Shown: positions 19,578 through 28,616, numbered from the stretch's first letter. The stretch: 64,000 bases of DNA from Pseudomonas sp. 10S4 (GCF_034344865.1 NZ_CP133774.1:5394001-5458000), one strand, 5' to 3'. Translations and numbers: made by a program. The notes: generated from the letters alone by a model not told the origin.

Positions 19578-20869
19578 GCACTATCAGAGCCAAGGATCGC
19601 GACGCGGTCATCCAATCATTGCGTGCTGGCGTTGTTCCTCGCGTCGGTCAACACTTGATTCAGGTCGGCCGGGTGGGCGAGCTCGATGCACTGATCAAAG
19701 ACGTCAATCGACTGGTCGAAAGCGGATCGGCATTTCGAGTGGTGATTGGCGAATACGGTGCAGGCAAGACGTTCTTTCTGAACTTGGTTCGAGCCATCGC
19801 CATGGAGCGAAAACTCGTGACCATGCACGCGGACTTAAACCCAGATCGCAGGCTGCACGCCACCGGCGGCCAGGCACGCTCGCTTTACTCCGAGTTGGCC
19901 AAGAACATGTCGACACGCACGAAGCCCGACGGTGGGGCCATGCAAGGCATTGTGGAAAAATTTATCTCGCAAGCCAAAACCGAAGCCAAGGCGGCAGGAA
20001 CAGACAGCGAGACTGTCATCCGAGCACACTTAGCTGAGTTGACGGAGATGGTCAACGGCTATGATTTCGCTGAAGTGATCGCTGCGTATTGCCGAGGTTT
20101 CGAGGAAGGCAACGAACAACTCAAGGCTGATGCGATTCGTTGGTTACGTGGCGAGTTCACCACCAAGACCGATGCCCGAGCGGCCCTGGGTGTACGAACC
20201 ATCATTGATGATGCCTCCGTTTACGATCAGCTCAAGCTGCTATCGAGATTCGTCAGACTCGCAGGTTTTGGCGGCCTGATGATCTGCCTCGACGAACTGG
20301 TAAACCTCTACAAGCTGGCCAATACGCAGGCACGCAATGCCAACTATGAGCAGATCCTTCGCATCCTCAATGATTCGCTGCAGGGATCGTCTGAGGGGCT
20401 TGGATTTGTCCTGGGTGGCACTCCCGAGTTTTTGATGGACACTCGCCGGGGGCTGTATAGCTACCCTGCCCTGCAATCGCGACTGGCAGAAAACTCGTTT
20501 GCCAAATCAGGACTGGTTGATCTTTCGGGCCCGGTTATTCGCCTCACCAGCCTCACGCCAGAAGACTTCTACGTGTTGCTTCAGAAGCTCCGTCACGTCT
20601 ACGCAGCCGGTGATACTGAGAAGTATTTACTGCCTGACGAGGCGATTCCATTATTCATGGCGCACTGCAACCAGCGATTGGGTGAGGCCTATTTCCGCAC
20701 ACCTCGCACGACGATCACCGCCTTCATCAACCTGCTGGCCATCCTGGAGCAAAACCCGGGTGCTGATTGGCGCGCACTGCTTGGAGCTGTAGAAGTAGCC
20801 AAGGATATGGGCGGCGAAGAAGATACGAAAGTCGATACGGACGATGAACTTGCCACCTTCACACTCTGA
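19574..20869 (+). CDS. sngB: Shango SngB-like ATPase (BrxD/DUF2791 family)
   Basis: 431 aa. This P-loop ATPase has Walker A GEYGAGKTFF at residue 57, Walker B GLMICLDELVNL at about 235, and a later conserved segment FVLGGTPEFLMDTRRGL. This pattern is that of the DUF2791 ATP-binding proteins also called BrxD when found with BREX. The ATG overlaps the stop of the TerB gene (ATGA), and its own end overlaps the helicase start by 26 bases, so the three are translationally coupled. In Shango this ATPase is essential for protection in published work. Its exact action on phage DNA is not known. Confidence 0.82.
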   Translation: MSTIRAKDRDAVIQSLRAGVVPRVGQHLIQVGRVGELDALIKDVNRLVESGSAFRVVIGEYGAGKTFFLNLVRAIAMERKLVTMHADLNPDRRLHATGGQARSLYSELAKNMSTRTKPDGGAMQGIVEKFISQAKTEAKAAGTDSETVIRAHLAELTEMVNGYDFAEVIAAYCRGFEEGNEQLKADAIRWLRGEFTTKTDARAALGVRTIIDDASVYDQLKLLSRFVRLAGFGGLMICLDELVNLYKLANTQARNANYEQILRILNDSLQGSSEGLGFVLGGTPEFLMDTRRGLYSYPALQSRLAENSFAKSGLVDLSGPVIRLTSLTPEDFYVLLQKLRHVYAAGDTEKYLLPDEAIPLFMAHCNQRLGEAYFRTPRTTITAFINLLAILEQNPGADWRALLGAVEVAKDMGGEEDTKVDTDDELATFTL

Positions 20870-23087
20870 GTCATCGTGCTTCGATCAGCTGGAGCCACGA
20901 ATCCAGCGATGGATTTGGGCTGAAGGCTGGACGTCCTTGCGAGACGCCCAGGAAAGAGCTGTCCCGGTGCTGATGGATGCTGACCAGGATGTCATCATCG
21001 CTGCAGCAACAGCTGCAGGGAAAACTGAAGCTGCCTTCCTACCCATACTCACCAATTTACTCAACAGCAACGACCCGCCGGGTTCGGTGTTGTACATCAG
21101 CCCGCTCAAGGCCTTAATCAATGACCAATGGGACAGGTTAGGCCGCCTCTGTGAGCAGCTTGAAATTTCCGTAGTGGCTTGGCATGGGGACATTTCATCG
21201 AGCAAAAAGCATCGCTTCCTGAAGTCACCTGAAGGGGTTCTACTGATCACGCCTGAATCCCTTGAGGCACTGTTCGTCAATCGAGGTTCCAGCCTTACGG
21301 GGGTGTTCCAGAATCTGCGCTATATCGTCGTGGACGAACTGCATGCGTTCATTGGAAGTGAGCGAGGCAAACAGCTTCAGTCCCTGATGCACCGCGTAGA
21401 GCTCGTTGCCGGGCGTCGACTCCCCAGGGTAGGGCTTTCGGCCACACTCGGAGATATGACGTTGGCGTCAGAGTTTCTGCGCTCAGGAGGCGTCGACGGG
21501 GTGACTGTCATTGAGTCCAAAAACTCAAACCAGACACTCCAGGTGCAAATTCGCGGCTACATCCAGCCGCCCATGAATGAGCTCAGAAAGGCTCACGTCC
21601 AGCCTTCTAATGAGGAAGGCGACGAAGACGAAACGGAAAACAAAGCAAGCCCAGACTTCGCTATCGCTGATCATCTCTACAAGGTATTGCGTGGCAGCAA
21701 TAATCTGATTTTCCCAAACAGCCGCCAGCAGGTTGAATGGTATGCAGACCAATTGCGTCGGCGCTGTGAGAATGATGGTTTGCCCAACGAGTTCTGGCCT
21801 CATCACGGCAGCCTTTCGAAAGATCTGCGGGAGCAAGCTGAGCATGCACTCAAGGCAGGTGATCATGCGGCATCGGCAATATGCACCACGACGCTTGAGC
21901 TCGGCATAGACATCGGCAGCATCAAGACAGTGGTGCAAATTGGCGCCCCACCATCGGTAGCGAGCCTGCGCCAGAGATTGGGGCGTTCGGGCAGACGCCC
22001 GGGGGAAAACGCTGTCTTGCGCGTTTACTGCAAAGAGTCTCCACTCAAAGATGGATCAAGCATTTCAGATCAGCTGCGCCAGGGATTAGTTCAGACCATT
22101 GCGATGGTTCGTCTTTTAATTGGAGGGTGGTTTGAACCTCCTCGGGCTCAGGGTATTCATGCGTCCACTCTCGTTCAGCAATGCCTCTCCGTAATTGCTC
22201 AGTGCGGTGGCGCTTCCGCTGCTGATCTTTGGAAAAGCCTTATCGCGGAAGGAGCATTCCAAAACGTCGAGAAGGCAGACTTCATCAAGCTGCTCAAGTC
22301 TCTAGGGGAACATGAACTCATCGTTCAGGAAAGCTCAGGATTGTTGCTTCCAGGGACGGTTGGTGAACGCCTGATCAACCACTATGAGTTCTACAGCGCA
22401 TTCACCAGTGACGAGGAGTTCCGACTGGTGTGCGACGGTAAAGCACTTGGTTCAGTACCCGTAAGCCGGCCGCTGACCAAGGATCAACGCATTATCTTCG
22501 GAGGCCGAAGGTGGCAGGTTCGCGATGTTGATCTCCAAGCCAAGGTCATCATTGTTTCCGCCGCACGCGGTGGTGCCCCTCCTCAGTTCGATGGTCTGGG
22601 TGCGATGGTGCATGACAAAGTGCGCCAAGAAATGCGAGCCGTCCTGGCAGACCCTATCCCCTGCCCATTCATTGATCGCGATGCCCAAGCGTTGCTCGAC
22701 GAGGCTCGCAAGACATTTAACGCATTAGGCCTTGGTGAGCGCTACGTCATTGAGTCCGGCGGTAAGTGCTATCTAATCAGTTGGCTGGGTGATTACGCCA
22801 ACGATGCACTGCGCCTGTTACTCAATCATGTGGGCCTTTCGTGTAACAACGTGGGCTTGGCGATTGAGGTTGACGCCAACATCCATCGGACACTGGCGGC
22901 ACTCAAGGATGTAGGTGGCTTGGACGCGAGCGATCTCGATGCGGTTCTCGCGGATGTAGAGAATATGCTGCGGGAAAAATGGGATTGGGCATTGCCGGAG
23001 TCATTATTGATGAAATCGTTTGCTTCAATATCTCTGGATATCTCTACCGCAACCGGTTTTGCGCAGAATGTGACTTTGGCTGAGTAA
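20844..23087 (+). CDS. sngC: Shango SngC-like DEAD/DEAH helicase (Lhr-like)
   Basis: 747 aa superfamily 2 helicase. Motif I is AATAAGKTEAAF, motif Ia is YISPLKALINDQ, motif II is VVDELHAF (DELH variant), motif III is GLSATLG, and motif VI is RLGRSGRRPG. About 300 C-terminal residues follow as in Lhr-like helicases. It is likely to translocate on or unwind DNA or RNA together with the ATPase and TerB protein. Start ATG 20844 lies inside the end of sngB. No downstream same-strand gene follows closely, so it ends the operon. Confidence 0.82.
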   Translation: MNLPPSHSESSCFDQLEPRIQRWIWAEGWTSLRDAQERAVPVLMDADQDVIIAAATAAGKTEAAFLPILTNLLNSNDPPGSVLYISPLKALINDQWDRLGRLCEQLEISVVAWHGDISSSKKHRFLKSPEGVLLITPESLEALFVNRGSSLTGVFQNLRYIVVDELHAFIGSERGKQLQSLMHRVELVAGRRLPRVGLSATLGDMTLASEFLRSGGVDGVTVIESKNSNQTLQVQIRGYIQPPMNELRKAHVQPSNEEGDEDETENKASPDFAIADHLYKVLRGSNNLIFPNSRQQVEWYADQLRRRCENDGLPNEFWPHHGSLSKDLREQAEHALKAGDHAASAICTTTLELGIDIGSIKTVVQIGAPPSVASLRQRLGRSGRRPGENAVLRVYCKESPLKDGSSISDQLRQGLVQTIAMVRLLIGGWFEPPRAQGIHASTLVQQCLSVIAQCGGASAADLWKSLIAEGAFQNVEKADFIKLLKSLGEHELIVQESSGLLLPGTVGERLINHYEFYSAFTSDEEFRLVCDGKALGSVPVSRPLTKDQRIIFGGRRWQVRDVDLQAKVIIVSAARGGAPPQFDGLGAMVHDKVRQEMRAVLADPIPCPFIDRDAQALLDEARKTFNALGLGERYVIESGGKCYLISWLGDYANDALRLLLNHVGLSCNNVGLAIEVDANIHRTLAALKDVGGLDASDLDAVLADVENMLREKWDWALPESLLMKSFASISLDISTATGFAQNVTLAE

Positions 23088-23270
23088 ATTGATAGGCCTA
23101 CGCGAGTATCCGTACTGTCAAGCAAGCTCGTGAGAGGCTGCTCGATCAGTCAAACATCGAGTCATCTCTTATCGAAAACTCATCACCGACATTCTGAAGA
23201 TACTAATGTGCATTTGTTCCGATTGCATAGCTTGGGCGACTGAGCCCAGAACACGAAAAAGTGGAGACTC

Positions 23271-23513
23271 ATGATCGTGCCCTATGATTTCCATTACAGG
23301 GCACTCGATCAAATTTGGTACATCGAGAAGCAGGTAGGCCCAGCTATCGAGCGTTCAGTTCTCTTGTCCGTGCTTATTGCTACTCTGCAGATGTGTGCCA
23401 GCAAGAATTTCAAGCTGGTATCTTCATTTTTCAACCTAAGCCTACGAGTTCGCGCCGATATACACCCCAAAGTCCTGCTCCCGGAGGTAAATCGTGCCAT
23501 CAATCAGCACTGA
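23271..23513 (+). CDS. Possible small protein downstream of Shango
   Basis: 80 aa with GGAG five bases before the ATG. A hydrophobic stretch (SVLLSVLIATLQM) is present. It overlaps the 3' end of the convergent Pycsar cyclase by about 70 bases, which weakens the case. The gap before it contains GAGCCCAGAACACGAAAAAG, possibly a degraded hairpin-tail element. No family is recognised. Confidence 0.25.
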   Translation: MIVPYDFHYRALDQIWYIEKQVGPAIERSVLLSVLIATLQMCASKNFKLVSSFFNLSLRVRADIHPKVLLPEVNRAINQH

Positions 23514-24764
23514 AACTGACATGTAGTGCAGACCGGTATAAGCTGTGTCTCGCCAATACTTGGCAAAATATTCTCCTCGCTCATGGTTGTAGGCTGGCTC
23601 CACTTCGTCCTCGTACTTACAGTGTGTCAGCCCAAGTGACTCAGCATCGTTACCGTGATTGGTAACGCGAAAATTAACCGTTACTTTCCCAGCCGTCTTA
23701 GGCATTTTAAAGCGCGCCTTGAACTCTATACCTTGACCCTTCGGAATAGATCGCGAACATGGATAGTAATTTTCGCCAGTACCGATTGCGTCTTTATTTG
23801 CCTTCAATACTGCCGCCAACTGAATTGGTGCATGGCTCCACTCAGGTTTTGGAAGCAGACCAAAATAATGCTTTTGCGAAAGGACAAATTTCCTGTAGTT
23901 TACTGGTTTGCCATCCGCACCGGTGTAATTAGGGTAGATAAAACGTTCAAAAATATCTTCACCTGCCTCCTTCACTTTCTTCAACTCGACGACACCGTCG
24001 TGCAAGTCAAGAAGAGACTTCAAGGACTCACCAATCATCACCCTGTTACGAGGAGCTGCTTGCTGTAGTTTCGCAGCGACATCCACATAGAACGATGTCG
24101 CAGTAACCTCCGAAGACCCCTCAAAGCCGTACATCCCCCAGAGGACTTTGTCGTGCTGACCATAGTCAACACCCACCCGGATTCCAACATCTTCCGCAAC
24201 GTTGTTATCACGTAGCTTAGGCGCCACTAACTGGCGCATGAACTCAACCAGATAACAGCCACAATTCACTGCATCAATAGCGGCATTTCGAGCCGAAACA
24301 CCATCTCCTCGAAAGAATGCAAGAACAGCATCCCCCATAATTCGATGCACATGCCCATCAAATGCGCGAATCGTTTCGATAGTACAGCGAATAATGGTAT
24401 TTTTAATGAAGAACACTTCTTCAGGGCTATAAATTAAGCCAAGCTTTGTCGACCCCTTAATATCCATGAAAAGCGAGACATTAAAGCCGTATTCTATCGC
24501 ACCAGGCTCTTTCAAATGATCAAAATGCGGATGCCCGCCGATGCTATGCGGATTAATATCCTTCTTCCCAAAGAGGCCCCGTATGGCTTGTTGAATTCCA
24601 AATTCTGCTCCTGCGGCGCTATCGAGAAATTGCTGACTGTCCATGGCATATGCAGTGTTCCCTGTAACGGACTCAAATACCATGCTCCTAGACTGCATAC
24701 TCTTTGTAAGAGTTCGATCAAACACACTATCGAATGACTTATAAACATCTTTTAACGAAGACAT
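23442..24764 (-). CDS. pycC: Pycsar pyrimidine nucleotide cyclase (PycC-like)
   Basis: 440 aa. A class III nucleotide cyclase domain spans about residues 90-280. The first metal Asp is in LFMDIKGSTK and the second in RIMGDAVLAFF. GIRVGVDYGQ follows, then the dimer-interface segment WGMYGFEGSSEVTA. The last 100 residues are beta-rich (FKARFKMP, VNFRVTNHG, YMSVSVLIDGTIYLREQ), like the sensor-type C-terminal domains found on defence cyclases. In Pycsar the enzyme makes cCMP or cUMP on phage infection and activates the adjacent effector; base choice cannot be told here. ATG 24764 follows GGGGA and overlaps the effector gene by 13 bases. The effector gene lies upstream in the same operon. Confidence 0.85.
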   Translation of the reverse strand: MSSLKDVYKSFDSVFDRTLTKSMQSRSMVFESVTGNTAYAMDSQQFLDSAAGAEFGIQQAIRGLFGKKDINPHSIGGHPHFDHLKEPGAIEYGFNVSLFMDIKGSTKLGLIYSPEEVFFIKNTIIRCTIETIRAFDGHVHRIMGDAVLAFFRGDGVSARNAAIDAVNCGCYLVEFMRQLVAPKLRDNNVAEDVGIRVGVDYGQHDKVLWGMYGFEGSSEVTATSFYVDVAAKLQQAAPRNRVMIGESLKSLLDLHDGVVELKKVKEAGEDIFERFIYPNYTGADGKPVNYRKFVLSQKHYFGLLPKPEWSHAPIQLAAVLKANKDAIGTGENYYPCSRSIPKGQGIEFKARFKMPKTAGKVTVNFRVTNHGNDAESLGLTHCKYEDEVEPAYNHERGEYFAKYWRDTAYTGLHYMSVSVLIDGTIYLREQDFGVYIGANS

Positions 24765-25306
24765 AGCTCGATCCCCATGCTATTTTTCAAAACTACTACA
24801 AAGATCAGGGCCATCAATAGCAGACTCCACTTTACAGCCCGGGCCGCTTTCGACACTACTTTAAATTTCTTAGTAGTTACTTCTGCCACCTCATGCACCT
24901 GTATAGCCAAATCCCTTTCCAAGTCATCCATTGATATGGAATGAACAGTGTCCGCATAGCTTTTTGAATCGAACTTACTGGCAACGGAGTGAAAGAAAAA
25001 CAAAGATGGCTTGTTTACCCCAGACTTGTTCGTAGACAAGTCCGGCCATATCGTGCGCACCACCCAATAGATACTGAGCAAAGAGAGAAAAACCAAACCA
25101 CACAAGAGAACAACTAAAACATAATCCAACCCTCCTCCGATCTTGATAAGCTCATCTGCCTTTAGCAGTACACCACCGAAGATCGCGGCAGAAAACGATG
25201 TAATCAATCCGCATCGAAAATTCACCGTAGAAATATAACCATCGTAGCGTTTCAGCGTATCCCACATTGCTGACATACGAATTTTCTGCTCATCATCTAT
25301 AGCCAC
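24752..25306 (-). CDS. pycTM: Pycsar transmembrane effector (PycTM-like)
   Basis: 184 aa. The GTG start at 25306 has AGGAG six bases upstream. Two N-terminal membrane helices (about 32-50 and 60-82, with YVLVVLLCGLVFLSLLSIYW) are followed by a soluble loop with the pattern FFFHSVASKF typical of Pycsar effector domains. A third helix lies near the C-terminus (WSLLLMALIFVVVLK). Binding of the cyclic pyrimidine nucleotide leads to membrane disruption and abortive infection in characterised relatives. It is the first gene of the two-gene operon and overlaps the cyclase gene. Confidence 0.83.
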   Translation of the reverse strand: MAIDDEQKIRMSAMWDTLKRYDGYISTVNFRCGLITSFSAAIFGGVLLKADELIKIGGGLDYVLVVLLCGLVFLSLLSIYWVVRTIWPDLSTNKSGVNKPSLFFFHSVASKFDSKSYADTVHSISMDDLERDLAIQVHEVAEVTTKKFKVVSKAARAVKWSLLLMALIFVVVLKNSMGIELCLR

Positions 25307-25416
25307 CTAAATCTCCTGTAGGTATCGCTAGATTAAAACACAACTTTCACTTAGGGCTCGACGCATATTAAATCATTAAGAATTTTATAACATCTTGGAA
25401 TAGTGTCTCACTTAGA

Positions 25417-25441
25417 AGCCCGCTACTCTAGCAACGGGCCT
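25417..25441 (-). terminator. Weak hairpin terminator after small-gene operon
   Basis: On the minus strand GCCCG/CGGGC enclose an inner GCTA-GAG-TAGC stem, followed by TTCT. It starts about ten bases past the end of the 25450-25656 gene. The short T-run makes it a weak intrinsic terminator. Confidence 0.35.
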
Positions 25442-25449
25442 CTGCAGAT

Positions 25450-25656
25450 TTAGCTGGTGTGACACAGCGAAGAACACCAGCGGGAGCCATTCGACTGGCG
25501 ATAGGTGAGACGTGCCTGGCGTACCGCCGACGAGCAGGTTGCGTGCAGACCAAGATCGAGACGATTTATCGCCAAGGGCAGATAGCTGCAAGTGCTGGTA
25601 TGCACCTCGTGATCACCGTTAGTCTGGGCATTCTTATTGACCAAATACTGAGCCAT
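25450..25656 (-). CDS. Small Cys-containing conserved hypothetical protein
   Basis: 68 aa. ATG 25656 is two bases past the stop of the preceding gene, with GAGG in that gene's end. The protein carries HEVHTSTCSYLP and a final Cys pair (CSSLCHTS), a pattern I recall from short Pseudomonas and enterobacterial hypothetical proteins. A metal or redox role is possible but unsupported. It is coupled to the 25659-25913 gene. Confidence 0.6.
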   Translation of the reverse strand: MAQYLVNKNAQTNGDHEVHTSTCSYLPLAINRLDLGLHATCSSAVRQARLTYRQSNGSRWCSSLCHTS

Positions 25657-25658
25657 GA

Positions 25659-25913
25659 TCAGTTACCTCGCTCTTTGTTGGATTGCGAGAGAACCACCCC
25701 TGCGAGGGTCTTGGTCGTAGCGTTGTACTTATCGCTTTCCAGCACGTGGCTAGCCTTCGTTTCCATCTCGGCACTGGTCTGCTTGCCGGTGGAAGCTTGT
25801 GCCATCGCGGAGGCGGCCAGTTGCTTTTGGATAGCCGAAGCGCTCGAGCTGCGCAGGGTTTCGGAAGCCAAAGTAGCGACCGAAGAAGAGGTTTCTTTGG
25901 TGTTCTTAGACAT
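25659..25913 (-). CDS. Small Ser/Thr/Ala-rich conserved hypothetical protein
   Basis: 84 aa starting at ATG 25913 with GGAG nine bases upstream. It is a low-complexity helical protein (VATLASETLRSSSASAIQKQ, then KQTSAEMETKAS), typical of a conserved family of unknown function in Proteobacteria. It is probably soluble, has no Cys, and is first of a two-gene operon. Confidence 0.65.
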   Translation of the reverse strand: MSKNTKETSSSVATLASETLRSSSASAIQKQLAASAMAQASTGKQTSAEMETKASHVLESDKYNATTKTLAGVVLSQSNKERGN

Positions 25914-26204
25914 GGTACTGCACTCCACATACTGCTCAATTTTGATAGCAGACAGGAACCCCCTCTATCGATAGCTACGCAGGGCGTTGACACCCCCAGC
26001 ATGAGTTATCTCTAATGCGCATCCCGCCAGTGTTTGCATTTGGGTTCAGGGTAGTACGTGCGCGCGTTCCGTCTCCAAACATAGCGCGTGCACTTACTGA
26101 CATTACCTTAGCCTTCGACAGCCAGACAAAACACAAGATGTGGTGCCTAGATTCGGCTTCAACACAAGATAATGTGCTTTTTGGGGTTATGCAAGGTGAC
26201 AGCC

Positions 26205-26265
26205 TGTGGATAACCTGTGCATTTGTGCCGAACTGGATCCACAAAATAGACTGTACGTATCCACA
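26205..26265. promoter_or_regulatory. Cluster of DnaA-box-like 9-mers
   Basis: TGTGGATAA at 26205-26213 is the exact reverse complement of TTATCCACA. GGATCCACA at 26235-26243 matches 7 of 9 bases and GTATCCACA at 26257-26265 matches 8 of 9. Three such sites within 61 bases in an otherwise gene-free stretch (25914-26640) may bind DnaA. No replication gene is adjacent, so an origin is not claimed. Confidence 0.35.
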
Positions 26266-26379
26266 GCTTTGATTCTCAAGACTTTCTTCGAAAAAACCTG
26301 AAATATCTTGTTACGAATTGTGCTGGCTATGTCCTTAGCCAGTGATTATCGAACTAAACCCGAACTAGAACTGACGCAT

Positions 26380-26405
26380 AAATGGCGCAATGAAATGCCA
26401 TTTTT
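26380..26405 (+). terminator. Intrinsic terminator-like hairpin
   Basis: AAATGGC (26380-26386) pairs with GCCATTT (26397-26403), followed by TT. A second hairpin, CTGGCTA/TAGCCAG, lies about 40 bases upstream. No + gene is clearly upstream, so the pair may end a short untranslated RNA. Confidence 0.35.
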
Positions 26406-26440
26406 ATGGCGAGGACTGTTCATTCCTCAAGGAGCCCAAC

Positions 26441-26500
26441 ATGGTCATGTCGCAGCAATCGACCAAAGCAGCCGTTCAAGCAAATCGAACGGTAACGTAA
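26441..26500 (+). CDS. Possible 19-aa peptide with strong ribosome site
   Basis: AAGGAG sits 6-7 bases before an ATG opening a 19-codon frame (MVMSQQSTKAAVQANRTVT). It follows the 26380 terminator-like hairpin. It may be a leader peptide or a frame cut by an indel. It ends well before the 26646 gene. Confidence 0.2.
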   Translation: MVMSQQSTKAAVQANRTVT

Positions 26501-26645
26501 ATCCGGCCTCTTTTCTGTCTACCCCCTTTTCCGTCCTTTTTCCACTTTGCAGGGCATAGCGACGCAAGCCGAGTTGAAGTCAACGCGCCATAAAAGGCAA
26601 CATGCTGCGCAAACCATAAGATTGTAACGCCGCAAGGAAGCCCTC

Positions 26646-26960
26646 ATGGCCCGGACTATTTACGACAAGCCTACCCGTGCTCTGCTCAAGGACATGCTCG
26701 TGAGCTGGAATCTCCAGCCCGGTCAAGTATTCACCGCTGCTCGCGCGATACAGTGGTTTGCGACGCACTACCCCAAACTGAAGCCAGGCAGTATCCGCGC
26801 GCATTTAGTCCAGGCTGCCACGAACGATCCTAGTCGCTTGCATCATCCTTCGACCAATAGCACTGATGACATTCTGTTCAAGGTTGCCCCTGGGGAGTTT
26901 CGATGCTATGAAGCGGATAAGGATCCGGCGCCCATTCGTGAAATGGTAATGACTTTTTGA
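26646..26960 (+). CDS. Small DUF7669-like hypothetical protein
   Basis: 104 aa. It contains the pattern ARAIQWFATHYPKLKPGSI, then VQAATNDPSRL, then DDILFKVAPGEFRCYE. This recalls the small wing-helix-like domain (DUF7669) found in stand-alone form and at restriction enzyme N-termini. A nucleic-acid-binding role is possible. AAGGAAG lies upstream of ATG 26646. Single gene. Confidence 0.55.
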   Translation: MARTIYDKPTRALLKDMLVSWNLQPGQVFTAARAIQWFATHYPKLKPGSIRAHLVQAATNDPSRLHHPSTNSTDDILFKVAPGEFRCYEADKDPAPIREMVMTF

Positions 26961-27101
26961 TCAAACAGTACAAATAGAGCAGATCTATTTTTTGTAGATT
27001 TCCCGTTCTTACCGGCCTCATCGAGTCATTACCGGTAGCTTTGGGTCGTTCTCTGCCCGCCACTGATTCTCCGCTCACACAACTTCTACCTAAGGACGCT
27101 C

Positions 27102-27845
27102 ATGGCCGATTCCAGCACCAGCATTAGTAAAGCCATCACCACTAGCACCACCTTCGTCGATAAAGCGGTTGAATTTCGACACTTCATACTGCTGATATCC
27201 TTCCTGCTTGCACTAGATTCTTGTCTGATGATTTTTCACCAAAAAAACCTGCTGCAGTCGTTCAGCAAATTGGACGCTCCCGAGGTCAACGCAGGAGGAG
27301 CATTAGTTTTCCTGGGGATTTTTGCGTTTCTAATGACCTTGTTTTTTCCTGCTTTGCGAAAGGTATTACTAGCATTTACCACAGCGATCAAATTGATGTG
27401 CGGAAACAAAGGCAAGGAGATCAACCATGACTTTCGCGATACGGCCACGGCGCGCCGAGAAGCGCTCATTCATAGAGACAAGCTAATAATTGAGCTGCTG
27501 GACAAGCAGGAGGCACAGAGAAAGGATCACGATACCAACATGAATATTGCCTTTGGTCTGGTGCTGATGTTCGCTATCAACTTTCTGAATCTTGGAACCT
27601 CCCAGGTGTTGTCGCTCACCCAAACGGCAGCCTCGTTGCCGGGCAACATCACCGGCTTCTGGGTCAATGCTTTCATCTTAGCGGCGTTGTTCACATTCAC
27701 CGCATTCCTATTAGCAATGCTCGCCATGTCGCTGACACCTGAAACTAGCGACAAACTCTACTTGCCTGAGTCCAACGAAGAGAAGGCTGCGCGAATAGAA
27801 AGAGAAAAGAAGATGCGGCTGCCAAATGGTGTCTACCTAGGCTAA
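27102..27845 (+). CDS. Four-helix membrane protein of unknown function
   Basis: 247 aa. Four predicted membrane helices: about 27-45, 65-85, 150-170 and 195-215 (FILAALFTFTAFLLAMLAM). A cytoplasmic charged region lies between the second and third (ATARREALIHRDKLIIELLDK), and a charged C-terminal tail ends RLPNGVYLG. AAGGA lies about ten bases before ATG 27102. No family is recognised. The following small gene 27899 may be co-transcribed. Confidence 0.6.
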   Translation: MADSSTSISKAITTSTTFVDKAVEFRHFILLISFLLALDSCLMIFHQKNLLQSFSKLDAPEVNAGGALVFLGIFAFLMTLFFPALRKVLLAFTTAIKLMCGNKGKEINHDFRDTATARREALIHRDKLIIELLDKQEAQRKDHDTNMNIAFGLVLMFAINFLNLGTSQVLSLTQTAASLPGNITGFWVNAFILAALFTFTAFLLAMLAMSLTPETSDKLYLPESNEEKAARIEREKKMRLPNGVYLG

Positions 27846-27898
27846 AGACCATCTATGTTTTTCACTGCCATGCTGTCACCGCTCACGGAGAAATCGCG

Positions 27899-28108
27899 AT
27901 GTCAAATTCAGACCTGCTACCCTCCCTGCTTTTCAAGATCAACGAAAATCAGCTAGCCCTTGAGGCTGCCATCATGGAGCTCACACTTTGGGTGGAGCAG
28001 CGTGGATCTGCGGACGTCGCCGACAACGTGCGCGGGGCCCTGGCCACAATCGATAAAAACGAAGAGTTCGTCAAAATGACGCTCGCGGTATTGATGACAC
28101 CGGAGTGA
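27899..28108 (+). CDS. Small helical protein, paralogue of the 60796 gene
   Basis: 69 aa. It shares the order LAL/AAI, WVE or WLS, a Gly/Ala-rich turn, DKN and a final Met/Leu helix with the protein at 60796-61020. GGAG is present upstream of the ATG. Both are short helical proteins of unknown function. It follows the membrane protein gene by 53 bases. Confidence 0.6.
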   Translation: MSNSDLLPSLLFKINENQLALEAAIMELTLWVEQRGSADVADNVRGALATIDKNEEFVKMTLAVLMTPE

Positions 28109-28248
28109 ATCCCCCAATACGTCGAAGAAGCCTGTTGAGTAGCCGGATGTGTGCCTTAGTAGACGCCGGCCATACGCATGTCGATTCGCTGCGGCCATTA
28201 AAGCGAATGCGCATCAGAGGGCATACATATCGCTCAGACAAAACCAAT

Positions 28249-28482
28249 TCACGGCTCCAGTAGCGCCTCGTGGATCTCAATAGATGGAATGGCTACGTCC
28301 TTACGTTTGTTGGCAAGCCAAATCCTTGTTTTACTCACATCGAAAATCTGCCCCTGCTCCATCAGCGTCAACACCAGCGCATCTGAAACTCGATAGCGAC
28401 CACAGGCCGGACAATCTCTCTCCTCCCACGGGCCACGGCACTGAATGCGTTCAGCGACACCCGCACAAATAAGACAGCTCAT
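28249..28482 (-). CDS. Small zinc-ribbon protein
   Basis: 77 aa. The N-terminal MSCLICAGVAER and later CPACGRYRVSD form a CxxC/CxxC zinc site, then a segment KTRIWLANKRK suitable for nucleic acid contact. The ribosome site is weak. Transcribed alone. Confidence 0.5.
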   Translation of the reverse strand: MSCLICAGVAERIQCRGPWEERDCPACGRYRVSDALVLTLMEQGQIFDVSKTRIWLANKRKDVAIPSIEIHEALLEP

Positions 28483-28616
28483 GGGATCACCATTTTTTTA
28501 GTCTGCACCCGATCCGTCTTTTTTCCAGCCGCTTTCCATCTGATAGGCACTGCCATTGGCGCGTCGTTGCCAGTAGCAGGCTCCAATCAATAATGAAGTC
28601 AGCAACGGGAAAACTT

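Noticed and set aside
26205..26265. Plasmid or chromosome origin
   Set aside because: Only three boxes, two of them imperfect, with no replication initiator gene nearby.
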